64,000 nt of DNA, from the NCBI GenBank assembly GCA_013214705.1, contig JABSRZ010000008.1, positions 62,001 through 126,000 of the forward strand. Reading direction: 5' to 3'. The notes beneath the pieces are model-generated. The model saw only the letters and a program-made list of their open reading frames with translations, was not told the DNA's origin and made no database searches. This document shows positions 1 to 9,952 of this stretch, in pieces (the stretch's first letter is position 1; every line of letters begins with the position of its first letter). Both the position numbers and the translations under genes were made by a program. Source of the DNA: Hyphomicrobiales bacterium (GTDB taxonomy: Bacteria; Pseudomonadota; Alphaproteobacteria; Rhizobiales; OSC116).

Positions 1-833
1 TTGAACATAACGCCCAAAGCTTAAAAATTGTCACCAAATTAGAACATAGATATGCCGATTTTGATGGCCTAAACCTAACCTGGGAAGCGCTAGAAGGTTT
101 GGTAAAACATAATGGCCCATTGTTAGATGCAGCTGGCAAACCGACAAAAAAATACCAGAAAAATGGCGTGCCAAGCTATGTGAATGAATTTTGCCAAAAA
201 TTTGATTTGGAAATCGACAAATATTCAAATTTAGAAGCTCAACTAGCCGCTTGTGCCGATGACGTGGCCTATAATAATCATGATATTGACGATGGTTTGC
301 GCGCAGGCCTGTTTGTGTTTGAAGACCTGTTTGAACTGCCCGTCATTGGCGATGTTATGCGCGACGTGAAGGCGCGGTTTGGGCATATTTCGGCCAAGCG
401 CCAAATGCATGAAGCTTACCGGATTATTATTGGCTTAATGGTCGAAGATATATTGCAAAATACCCAAACCAATATTGCCAAATATAACATTAAAACCACG
501 GCTGATATACATAATGCCGCAGTTGCCATTGGTAACTTTTCACCCAAAATATTGGCGGTAATCAAGACATTACAAGAATTTTTAATGCAAAATATGTACC
601 GAGCAGACTCAGTGATAAAAGAACGTGTGGCGGCGGCAAAAATATTAGAAGATTTGTTTGATATTTATATGAAAAAACCCGAAAACTTACCGCCAGATTG
701 GCAGCATGACTTGGGGGCAGACAGCGCCGAAGTGTCACAGCGAAAAATTGGCGATTTTATGGCCGGCATGACCGATAGATTTGCCATTATGGAACATCAA
801 CGATTGTTTGATTTTACCCCGCAAATGCGTTAA
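1..833 (+). CDS. dgt: dGTP triphosphohydrolase-like protein (5' truncated)
   Basis: The frame is open from base 3, so the start lies upstream of the window. The visible N-terminal part has the EHNAQ segment, then a stretch ending LNLTWEALEGLVKHNGPL, which is characteristic of the alphaproteobacterial dGTPase-like HD phosphohydrolases that cleave dGTP to deoxyguanosine and triphosphate. The C-terminal two thirds is the helical part of the family (HISAKRQMHEAYRIIIGLMVEDIL). The metal-binding HD residues would be mostly upstream. It ends 53 bp before argS in the same direction; dgt directly before argS is a familiar alphaproteobacterial arrangement. Family assignment is firm; substrate (dGTP versus other dNTPs) is not decided by what is visible. 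Confidence 0.9.
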   Translation, partial: EHNAQSLKIVTKLEHRYADFDGLNLTWEALEGLVKHNGPLLDAAGKPTKKYQKNGVPSYVNEFCQKFDLEIDKYSNLEAQLAACADDVAYNNHDIDDGLRAGLFVFEDLFELPVIGDVMRDVKARFGHISAKRQMHEAYRIIIGLMVEDILQNTQTNIAKYNIKTTADIHNAAVAIGNFSPKILAVIKTLQEFLMQNMYRADSVIKERVAAAKILEDLFDIYMKKPENLPPDWQHDLGADSAEVSQRKIGDFMAGMTDRFAIMEHQRLFDFTPQMR

Positions 834-886
834 AACAACCCAAATTAAAAATTCGGCTTAGCTTTAAGCCTTTCAGAGAGACTTTT

Positions 887-2623
887 ATGGATATTTTTGT
901 TCATTTCAAATCAATTATTGTCGATATATTGACCGATATGGGGCATGCCGATTTAGACTTTTCGCGGATCAATACCGAGCCACCACGCGACAAAAGCCAT
1001 GGTGACATTGCTACCAATGCAGCTATGGTTTTGGCCAAGCCGTTAGGGTTAAAACCACGCGATTTGGCGCTAAAAATTGCCGAGAGTTTACAAACCAATG
1101 CCGATATAGAAAAAGTTGATGTGGCCGGGCCGGGGTTTATCAATATCAGCGTGGCTGACGGGTTTTATACCAGCAGATTTGCTGAAATTGTGGCCCGTAA
1201 AGAACAATTTGGCAAACCGGAAGCTAATGGCAAAAAATTAATTTTAGAATTTACCTCTGCCAACCCAACAGGGCCAGTGCATATTGGCCATGTGCGCGGC
1301 ACAGTGTTTGGCGATAGTTTGGCAAACCTGTTGCAATGGTCGGGCTATGATGTGTTTCGTGAATATTATGTCAATGATGCCGGCGGGCAGATTGTCACTT
1401 TAGCGCGCAGTGCATTTTTGCGCTATCGTGAGTGTTTGGGCGATGACATTGGCCAAATACCTCAGGGCTATTACCCGGGTGAATATTTAAAACCTGTGGG
1501 GCAGGATATTGTTGACAAATTTGGCGATAAGCTAAAAAGCATGCCCGAAGCCGAATGGTTGCCGTTGATTAGAGACCTAGTCATGAGCAGTATGATGAAA
1601 ATGATTAAGCAAGACTTAGAATTATTGGATGTCAAATTTGATAATTATTTTTCTGAAAGCGAATTGCATGCGAGTGGCGCAATCGACAAATCCTTGGCCG
1701 ATATGCGCGCCAGAGGTTTGGTTTATGAAGGTGTTTTGCCACCGCCAAAAGGCCAATTGCCAGACGATTATGAAGAGCGCGAACAAACGCTGTTTAGAGC
1801 CACCGATTGGGGCGATGATATAGACCGGCCGTTGATAAAATCGGACGGTAGTTATACCTATTTTGCTGCCGACATTGCGTATCATCGTGATAAATATATG
1901 CGTGGGTTTAACGAGCAGATTGATGTTTTGGGCGCTGATCATGGTGGTTATGTAAAACGCTTAAAAGCGATTGTGCGGGCGGTCAGCAATGATGAAGCCG
2001 AGCTAGATGTGAAAATTTGCCAAATTGTGAAATTGGTTAAAAATGGCGAAGTTCAGACCATGTCCAAACGCTCTGGCAATTTTATCACGCTAAAGGAATT
2101 GCATTCTGAAGTTGGCAAAGACCCTATACGGTTTATGATGCTTTACCGCAAAAATGAAGCGCCGCTAGATTTTGATTATGACAAAGTTACCGAGAAAAGC
2201 CGCGATAACCCGGTGTTTTATGTGCAATATGCCCATGCTCGGGTGCATTCCATCATGCGCCAAGCCAAAGAGACTTTGGCCAATTTTGATATGGATGAAT
2301 TTGACTTTACCAAAGCAAATTTGGCACTGCTCACCGACAGTTCTGAAATTGGGGTGATAAAATCTCTACTCAATTGGCCAAAAACCGCCAATGTGGCGGC
2401 AGAATTTCATGAACCGCATAGAATTAGCTTTTATCTATATGAATTGGCTGCACAATTTCATTCACTGTGGAATAAGGGCAAAGAGATGCCACAATTGCGC
2501 TTTATAGTTAGTGAAGATGAAGAATTGACCCATGCAAGGTTGGCTTTGGTGCGTAGTGTGGCATATATTTTAAAAGCCGGGTTGGATATATTGGGTGTTA
2601 ACACGCCAAAAGAGATGAGATAA
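887..2623 (+). CDS. argS: Arginyl-tRNA synthetase
   Basis: Class I aminoacyl-tRNA synthetase charging tRNA-Arg in the cytoplasm. The 578-aa length is normal. An N-terminal additional domain (about 1–110) precedes the Rossmann catalytic domain with the HIGH signature in TGPVHIGHVRG (about residue 130) and the KMSKS-type loop QTMSKRSGNF (about 390). A helical anticodon-binding domain ends the protein. The ATG at 887 follows a GAGAG-type ribosome site. It lies between dgt and a SPOR-domain gene on the same strand, probably one transcription unit. Confidence 0.97.
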   Translation: MDIFVHFKSIIVDILTDMGHADLDFSRINTEPPRDKSHGDIATNAAMVLAKPLGLKPRDLALKIAESLQTNADIEKVDVAGPGFINISVADGFYTSRFAEIVARKEQFGKPEANGKKLILEFTSANPTGPVHIGHVRGTVFGDSLANLLQWSGYDVFREYYVNDAGGQIVTLARSAFLRYRECLGDDIGQIPQGYYPGEYLKPVGQDIVDKFGDKLKSMPEAEWLPLIRDLVMSSMMKMIKQDLELLDVKFDNYFSESELHASGAIDKSLADMRARGLVYEGVLPPPKGQLPDDYEEREQTLFRATDWGDDIDRPLIKSDGSYTYFAADIAYHRDKYMRGFNEQIDVLGADHGGYVKRLKAIVRAVSNDEAELDVKICQIVKLVKNGEVQTMSKRSGNFITLKELHSEVGKDPIRFMMLYRKNEAPLDFDYDKVTEKSRDNPVFYVQYAHARVHSIMRQAKETLANFDMDEFDFTKANLALLTDSSEIGVIKSLLNWPKTANVAAEFHEPHRISFYLYELAAQFHSLWNKGKEMPQLRFIVSEDEELTHARLALVRSVAYILKAGLDILGVNTPKEMR

Positions 2624-2709
2624 CCGAATTAGTGTTGCATGTTAGCCATTTAGCAACAATAATGATAAGGTTAAGGTGAAACTATGCTGCGTTTAGGCTG
2701 GAGAATGTT

Positions 2710-4722
2710 GTGAGCAATAATGATAGTGGTTCAGATGGTGAGTTTGAATATGACGAAGAGGGCAACATTGTTCGTCAAAATTCTAACACCCCCTATACCG
2801 AACCTAATGTTTATTTAGAGCCTGAAAATTATAGTCAGCCGGCGCAAGATGACGGCGTATATTCGACTGAATTGCCGAGTTATAACACCCAAAATGAATT
2901 TACGGCTAACCCGCAGACAACGGCTTATGACAATAGCCAATATACCGAGCCACAATTTGCCGACAATAACCAATATGCTGCGCCCAATGCTCAACCGACC
3001 GACCAAGAGGGCTATGTGGCGGCAGATGATTATTTGGAAACCCCGGCAACTCATTCTGTTGCCGAACAAGGCTATTATGCTGACCAGCAAACTGAGCCAA
3101 ATTTAAACCTGTCTTCGGAGCAAGCCTTTAACAATCTAACCCAAGATATGCAGTCTTCATTGTCGGGCGAGCCAGCGCCGCAATATTCATCATTAGATGA
3201 AAATAACCCAGAATATGGAACGGCTGAAAATAACCAGCAGGGCTATGTCCAAGGCGAATATGCAACTGACCCGGTTTTTGGCGATGAAGGCTATAGCGAG
3301 CCTAATTTTTCGGCGGCGCCGCAATTTAATGAATCTTATAATGAGAGTCATTCACTTAATGCAGATGGGCAATCGCCCAATGCAGCAGGCCAACCGCCTG
3401 AGTTTGACCCGGGCTATGACCCTTTGGTTAGCCAGTTAAATGCCGATCATTCACAAGCCGAAAACGATATGTATGATAGCCAATATACCCAGCAGCCCGC
3501 TGATGGCTATATACAAGAAGATTTCCGGCAAGATTTCACCCAAGAATATTCACCAGAGCCTTATATAGTGGCGCGTTCGTTCCCCTATGGGGCGATATTA
3601 TCGGTCATCGCGATTGTATTATTTGGTACCGCATCTTATTTTCTATATAGCAATTTTTTCAAAATTCAAGTCGAGGGCGATGTGCCGGTGTTATTGGCCG
3701 ATAAATCTGCGGTTAAACTTCTGCCCGAATCCAGCGTGGACGCTGGCACAAGTGCCGATAATTTGGCCTTAAGTGGCGACGCCGATAGCGGCCAACCCAC
3801 ATTGTCCAACAGCCGTGAGGATGTAGTTGAGCAACCGATTAAATCTGAAGACCGCATCGAGACATCTAACACTATAGTGGCCGATAATATAGATAGAGAC
3901 ATTCAAAATGTGCTGACCCTCATTAATAGCAGTGCCAATAATGTCGAAATTTTATTGCAACCAGATGAAGTCAGTGTCATCGATCAGAACCAAATTGGTA
4001 TCACTGGTCTTGAAACTATTTTGGTGAATGCCAAACCGGTGACTTTAAAACAATTGGCGGCACAAAATAACCCGCAATTGGCGCAAAATAACACTCTATT
4101 GGCGCAAAATAGCGCGGTGAATATTGAAGATTTACCCGTGGTGTCAGAAGGCGCGGTGGTTTCAGAAGGCAGAGAAGACCCGTTTAAGGAATTGTTAGAA
4201 GCAGATGACGATGCTTCAACCGCCATCAGTACAGATGCAGTCACAATTAATGAAAGCGCCGCCGCCATTGCCGATAATAGCAGCGCAGACACTGAAATTA
4301 CTGCTGCCGATTTAACCCTAATCGCCAGCACCCAATTGCCGGAAAACCTAGCCCAACCTTTACCTGAACCAAGCGCAAGTGCGCCGCAGTTAAACCCGGT
4401 GCCGTTGCCGGCTGATGATGTGGCTGAAGCCGCCACCAGTGTGGTGTCTTTGGCTGTGACCTCGACAGATGGCGCTTATGGGGTGCAGTTAACCTCATTG
4501 CCAGACGAGGTGAGCGCACGCCTAGCCTATGCAAAAATTTCGGCTAATTTTGCTGACATTCTATCGCCCTATGAGCCGATCATAAAGCGTGCCGATGTGC
4601 CGGGTAAGGGCATATTCTACCGGGTATTTGCCGGGCCAATAAATAGCTATGCAGACGCCAATGACCTATGTGCAAGGCTAAGGTCTGCGGGCATTAGCGG
4701 CTGTTTCGCGCGTAAAATGTAA
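2710..4722 (+). CDS. SPOR-domain cell envelope protein
   Basis: A 670-aa protein starting at GTG. Residues 1–285 are a low-complexity acidic cytoplasmic region very rich in Asn, Gln, Tyr, Glu and Pro. One membrane segment follows at about 293–317 (AILSVIAIVLFGTASYFLY), then a periplasmic Ala/Asp/Ser-rich linker. The last 80 residues (YGVQLTSLPDEVSARLAYAK onward, ending GCFARKM) are a SPOR fold, which in this family binds denuded septal peptidoglycan. The linker has a short imperfect repeat built on LAQN (about residues 450–470). This gene commonly follows argS in alphaproteobacteria. The division-linked role is inferred from the SPOR domain. Confidence 0.85.
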   Translation: MSNNDSGSDGEFEYDEEGNIVRQNSNTPYTEPNVYLEPENYSQPAQDDGVYSTELPSYNTQNEFTANPQTTAYDNSQYTEPQFADNNQYAAPNAQPTDQEGYVAADDYLETPATHSVAEQGYYADQQTEPNLNLSSEQAFNNLTQDMQSSLSGEPAPQYSSLDENNPEYGTAENNQQGYVQGEYATDPVFGDEGYSEPNFSAAPQFNESYNESHSLNADGQSPNAAGQPPEFDPGYDPLVSQLNADHSQAENDMYDSQYTQQPADGYIQEDFRQDFTQEYSPEPYIVARSFPYGAILSVIAIVLFGTASYFLYSNFFKIQVEGDVPVLLADKSAVKLLPESSVDAGTSADNLALSGDADSGQPTLSNSREDVVEQPIKSEDRIETSNTIVADNIDRDIQNVLTLINSSANNVEILLQPDEVSVIDQNQIGITGLETILVNAKPVTLKQLAAQNNPQLAQNNTLLAQNSAVNIEDLPVVSEGAVVSEGREDPFKELLEADDDASTAISTDAVTINESAAAIADNSSADTEITAADLTLIASTQLPENLAQPLPEPSASAPQLNPVPLPADDVAEAATSVVSLAVTSTDGAYGVQLTSLPDEVSARLAYAKISANFADILSPYEPIIKRADVPGKGIFYRVFAGPINSYADANDLCARLRSAGISGCFARKM

Positions 4723-4725
4723 CGG

Positions 4726-5475
4726 CTATTTTGGCGGCAAAAAACCTTCAAACGTAATTTGGTCAGCATATTTTGCGCTTATTTCTGCATCAGACGGTGA
4801 TTTAATGGTCCAACTGATGACAGGAATGCCAAGTTTACGGGCTAGGGTGATGCTCAGACTTGGTAAATCATGCAAGTGATAGGATATAAAATTTGGTCTG
4901 GTGAGTGGCCAATGGACAAAGTTTTTGATGAAAAACCGCCCCAAAGCGTTTATGCCGCGCCAATCAGTTGGGCTCATAATATATTCGGCCACAATACCGC
5001 GGATGATGTGGGGCGCAATTTGTCTAAATTTCCGCACGGTGAGTGGGTTGAACGACATTATGCAAATATCACCATCATAACCATCCATCATTTTGGCTAT
5101 ATAAGCTTCTAGCGGGCCGACGTTATCAAACCGGCTTTTGACCTCTATTATAAGCGGCACTTGGCCATCAACCAATTCTAGTAATTCGCCGAAACTAATG
5201 ATGGTTTCATCACCGGCGTTATAGCGAATTTGTTGCAATTCAGCCAGCGTATAATCTATCACTTTGCCGTTAAGGCCAGTCACCCGATCTAACGTTTCAT
5301 CATGGAACACAATGGCTTTTTGGTCTTTGGTGAGCTGAACGTCAATCTCTATCGCATAGCCATGTTTTATGGCGGCACGTATAGCGCCGCCACTATTTTC
5401 GACAATATTTTTAGCCTGGTTATGCAAACCTCTATGCGCAATTGGCAGCCGGGTTAAAAAGCTTAAATCTGTCAT
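4726..5475 (-). CDS. Glycerophosphodiester phosphodiesterase
   Basis: A 249-aa GDPD-family TIM-barrel enzyme that hydrolyses glycerophosphodiesters to glycerol-3-phosphate and an alcohol. The catalytic signature is clear: AHRGLHN near residue 13, EIDVQLTKD near 42 (metal-binding Glu and Asp), then FHDETLDRVTG. No signal peptide, so it is probably the cytoplasmic UgpQ-like type. It starts 8 bp after the ridA-family stop and is likely co-transcribed with it. It is convergent with the SPOR gene, with only 3 bp between them. Confidence 0.9.
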   Translation of the reverse strand: MTDLSFLTRLPIAHRGLHNQAKNIVENSGGAIRAAIKHGYAIEIDVQLTKDQKAIVFHDETLDRVTGLNGKVIDYTLAELQQIRYNAGDETIISFGELLELVDGQVPLIIEVKSRFDNVGPLEAYIAKMMDGYDGDICIMSFNPLTVRKFRQIAPHIIRGIVAEYIMSPTDWRGINALGRFFIKNFVHWPLTRPNFISYHLHDLPSLSITLARKLGIPVISWTIKSPSDAEISAKYADQITFEGFLPPK

Positions 5476-5483
5476 TATATTAT

Positions 5484-5951
5484 TTATTCAATTTCAAAAA
5501 TAGCGTCAATTTCTACCGACACACCCAGTGGTAAACTATTTACGCCGACAGCTGCACGTGCGTGTTTGCCAGCATCGCCAAGCACCGCCACCATAAAGTC
5601 AGATGCGCCGTTAATCACCGCTGGTTGTTGCGTAAAATCGGCTGTGGCATTGACAAACCCGCCCAAACGAACCAAGCGTTTAATGCGCGATAAATCACCA
5701 CCCAAAGCCACATTCACTTGTGCCAAAATATTTATAGCGCATAATTTGGCCGAGGCTTGTGCTTGTTCTATGCTAATGTCATCGCCAACTTTACCAACAT
5801 ATTCAAGGCCATCTGGGCCAAATGGTAAATTGCCCGAAACTATCAATTGATTGCCGGTTATGACATAAGGTACATAATTGGCGGCAGGGGCGGCAGGGGA
5901 TGGCAAAGTGACGCCGAGTTCAGTTAAACGCTTGGTGATTTTGTTCGACAT
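5484..5951 (-). CDS. RidA/YjgF family protein
   Basis: A 155-aa Rid-family protein. Canonical members deaminate reactive enamine/imine intermediates formed by PLP enzymes. The C-terminus HARAAVGVNSLPLGVSVEID matches the family core (Arg before AVGV, then the LPLG turn). The length and the N-terminal Pro/Ala-rich stretch fit the longer Rid subgroup common in alphaproteobacteria rather than the ~128-aa archetype. The ATG at 5951 was preferred to one 12 bp upstream because GAGG stands six bases before it. The exact substrate is unknown. Confidence 0.88.
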   Translation of the reverse strand: MSNKITKRLTELGVTLPSPAAPAANYVPYVITGNQLIVSGNLPFGPDGLEYVGKVGDDISIEQAQASAKLCAINILAQVNVALGGDLSRIKRLVRLGGFVNATADFTQQPAVINGASDFMVAVLGDAGKHARAAVGVNSLPLGVSVEIDAIFEIE

Positions 5952-6036
5952 TTTATACCTCATTGTGTTTAAAAATATGACTATATTTGGTTCAAAAATA
6001 TAATTTTTATTGTTTAATTTTATATTGCAAGCTTAT

Positions 6037-6993
6037 CTATAATTTGACAACGCTAATCGGTGGTTTGCCATCAAAATAGTGTATTAGATTTTCGGCCGCA
6101 CGGTTGCCCATGGCATCCCGGGTTTCAAAAGTTGCGCTGCCGACATGCGGCAGTAAAAATACATTGTTCAATTTTGTATATTCGGGGTTTATATCTGGCT
6201 CATTGGTAAATACGTCCAAACCTGCGGCAAATAATTTGCCCGATTTAAGCGCTGCAATGACCGCGTCATCAACCACCAAATCTCCGCGCGAAGTGTTAAT
6301 GAGCACCGCGCCATCTGGCAATACGGCAATGGCTTTTTCATCTATCATGTGTTTAGTGGCGGCACTGAGTCCGGCATGGATAGATAGAAATTGTGCATGC
6401 GGTAACAATTCGGCCAAACTTGCATGATATATAGCACCATGTTCTAAATCGGCAGATAATTTGGAGCGGTTATGATAATGCACTTCCATGCTGAGGCCAC
6501 GGCAAAGTTTGGCAAATGTGCGGCCGATGCGGCCCATGCCCACGATGGCGATTTTTTTACCAATGACATCTATACCTAGTGGCGCACTATCGCCAAGTTG
6601 GCCCCAGTCGCCGGCTTCAATTTGTTGTTGCCCATATTTGACACCGCGCGCAGCGCCTAACATGCATAAAAGTGCAATTTCGGCGGTGGCGTTATCTAAT
6701 ACGCTGGGCGTGTTGCAGACAATAATGCCACGTGCGTTGGCGGCTGCCACATCAATATGGTCAAACCCAACTGACATGGTTGAGGCTATTTTTATGCTTT
6801 CGGGCAGGGCATCTATAAGCGGTTGGTCTAATCTATCGCCAACTAGAATGGCGTGGCAACCCTGTGCCGCTTTCATCATCTGTTCATTGGTTTGTTCAGT
6901 TTGGCTAATGTCGACAACGTCAAAATAATCATATATTTTTTTCATCGGTGTTTTGGGCAATTGTCTAGCGACTAATAGTTTTGGTTTTGTCAT
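6037..6993 (-). CDS. D-2-hydroxyacid dehydrogenase (glyoxylate/hydroxypyruvate reductase type)
   Basis: NAD(P)-dependent D-isomer-specific 2-hydroxyacid dehydrogenase, about 318 aa. The nucleotide motif GMGRIGRTFAKL sits near residue 155. The catalytic Arg is in INTSRGDLVV, the Glu in NEPDINPEY, and the His in LLPHVGSAT. Likely substrates are glyoxylate or hydroxypyruvate, by similarity to GRHPR-type enzymes; sequence does not settle this. I chose the ATG at 6993 (MTKPKLLVARQLP), because family members start at this point; an upstream in-frame extension to 7068 looks non-coding. Confidence 0.88.
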   Translation of the reverse strand: MTKPKLLVARQLPKTPMKKIYDYFDVVDISQTEQTNEQMMKAAQGCHAILVGDRLDQPLIDALPESIKIASTMSVGFDHIDVAAANARGIIVCNTPSVLDNATAEIALLCMLGAARGVKYGQQQIEAGDWGQLGDSAPLGIDVIGKKIAIVGMGRIGRTFAKLCRGLSMEVHYHNRSKLSADLEHGAIYHASLAELLPHAQFLSIHAGLSAATKHMIDEKAIAVLPDGAVLINTSRGDLVVDDAVIAALKSGKLFAAGLDVFTNEPDINPEYTKLNNVFLLPHVGSATFETRDAMGNRAAENLIHYFDGKPPISVVKL

Positions 6994-7084
6994 TTCTAAT
7001 CCGATATAATAAATTGGGCTATTTATCTGTAGCTGGGTTTGGTGACTAGTCAATAAAAACCATACCAATATGTATTTATTCTAA

Positions 7085-8440
<1,356 letters not shown>

Positions 8441-8460
8441 TTGCAGTGATATTCAGATTA

Positions 8461-8490
8461 AAAGGAGGCTTCGGCCTCCTTTTTTTGTGC
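8461..8490 (+). terminator. Rho-independent terminator of eno
   Basis: Perfect hairpin: AAAGGAGGC, TTCG tetraloop, GCCTCCTTT, running directly into a T tract. It begins 20 bp after the enolase stop codon. Confidence 0.95.
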
Positions 8491-8496
8491 CGAAAA

Positions 8497-8950
8497 TTTG
8501 TGCTGAGTTTTTGGCTGCCTCCATATCCACAAAACGTGCGATTCAGCGAGTGCGAGTTCAGATGTTAGAAGCCGCTGCCGTCTAACGCGCGGAGGCTAGA
8601 GAGCGCAGCGAACGCACGCAAGTGTCAACAGAGAGGCTTAAGCCGAACGCATAAATGCAGACTTCCAGAGTTTGGGCAGGAGCGCCACCCAAGAGTATGC
8701 TGAAAAGCTGTGGTTTGGATATTTTGCGCAGGAGATTCGGGTGCTGAGCCAGCCTTAAACGCTGTAAAGACGCAGACAGTTAGCGCTCCTGCCTAGGCTC
8801 TGGAAGTTTGCATTTATATCGCTCACTGCCGCACCGCGCTTTGCGCTGGCCTACGCGGGTGCGCCACATAAGTGGCGGCCTCCAGTCCGGCTGGTTCAAA
8901 AAACACATGAGTTTTTTGAACGGGAGTTATACGGCAAGTTTGTGCTGAGT
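8497..8950. repeat. Palindromic gene-free segment bounded by a 12-bp direct repeat
   Basis: This stretch contains no credible gene. The 12-mer TTTGTGCTGAGT occurs at 8497–8508 and again at 8939–8950, as if the segment had been inserted with a target duplication. Inside are a 35-bp imperfect inverted repeat (8651–8685 pairing with 8783–8817; one G·T pair and one 4-nt internal mismatch; loop of 97 nt), a hairpin at 8564–8586 (GTTAGA/TCTAAC), and a perfect 11-bp hairpin at 8894–8921 (GTTCAAAAAAC, loop ACATGA). The last could serve as a terminator for the leftward sulfurtransferase gene. It is richer in G+C than its flanks. It could be a structured RNA, a mobile palindromic repeat or a relic; I do not recognise a known family. 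Confidence 0.6.
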
Positions 8951-9786
8951 CAGCCCTTCACAATCACACTGTCAGCATCGGCTGCATATTCTGTCCAGCT
9001 GCCATCGTATAATGCTAAATTCTCTGCACCAATATAATCTAGTGCGAACCACAGGTTAGCGGCGGTGATGCCTGAGCCGCAGGTGGTGACAATCGGTTCT
9101 TGGGTATCAACGCCCGATTCGGCTAACAATGCAGTTATTTGGTCTTGGCTTTTAAGCGTGCCGTCGGCATTTGCCAAACTAGTGAATGGTAGGTTAAAAC
9201 CATTGGGCATATGGCCAGATGATAGGCCAGCGCGGGGTTCTGGGTCTTTGCCGCTAAACCTGCCAGCCGAGCGCGCATCTAAAGTCTGTATATCATTGTT
9301 ATTTAGGTGTGTGTGCATTTGGTCGATGTTTTTAACCGCAGCTTGGTTGATGATGGCTTTATAGCCTTTGGTGCTAACTATTTTGGTGGTTGTTGATGTG
9401 GTCTTGCGCCACTCGGCCACCCATTTTTTAAGCCCACCATTTAAAATCGAGACTTTTTCATGCCCCATGGTTTTAAATGTCCACCAAGCGCGGGCGCTGC
9501 TGAAAAAGCCGTATGCGTCATAAATAATTATATGATGCTCATGGCTTATGCCCATTTTATTCATAGTTGCGCTAAAAAAATCGGCTTTTGGTAGCATATG
9601 CGGCAGGTTAATGCTGGTATCTGCTATTTTATCGGTGTCAAAAAATAAGGCGTTCAAAATATGCGCCTCGGCATAATCCCTTGCGGCGTTTTTAGCCATG
9701 TTTGGCATATGCCAAGTGGCATCTATAATCTTGATGTTTGGGCTGTCTAAATTCTCAGATAACCATTTTGTTTCGACTAGATGCAT
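8950..9786 (-). CDS. sseA: 3-mercaptopyruvate sulfurtransferase
   Basis: Tandem rhodanese protein, about 278 aa, transferring sulfur from 3-mercaptopyruvate (or thiosulfate) to an acceptor. The N-terminal inactive rhodanese domain shows DATWHMP, a DYAEAHILNALFFD segment and ARAWWTFKTMGHEKV. The C-terminal domain carries the active-site loop TTCGSGITAA; the CGSG(I/V)TA form is typical of MST rather than thiosulfate-specific rhodanese. The ATG at 9786 is preferred because GGAG precedes it by eight bases; the frame runs open to 9831. Confidence 0.92.
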   Translation of the reverse strand: MHLVETKWLSENLDSPNIKIIDATWHMPNMAKNAARDYAEAHILNALFFDTDKIADTSINLPHMLPKADFFSATMNKMGISHEHHIIIYDAYGFFSSARAWWTFKTMGHEKVSILNGGLKKWVAEWRKTTSTTTKIVSTKGYKAIINQAAVKNIDQMHTHLNNNDIQTLDARSAGRFSGKDPEPRAGLSSGHMPNGFNLPFTSLANADGTLKSQDQITALLAESGVDTQEPIVTTCGSGITAANLWFALDYIGAENLALYDGSWTEYAADADSVIVKG

Positions 9787-9952
9787 TTTACACTCCGCAG
9801 TAGATTCTGCTTTTTTATAAGCGGTGGACAACAGAAACTAACAGATAGATAGAAAGAATATTATCATTTATAATGTAGTTTAGCCCAGCCTATCAAAAGG
9901 CGCAAAGCTGAATTAAATTTTATTTTTCACACCAACCCTGAAAGGACGTGTT

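Noticed and set aside
8520..8940. RNase P RNA or tmRNA in the gene-free block after eno
   Set aside because: The conserved core motifs (GAGGAAAGTCC of RNase P; tRNA-like end of tmRNA) were not found on either strand.
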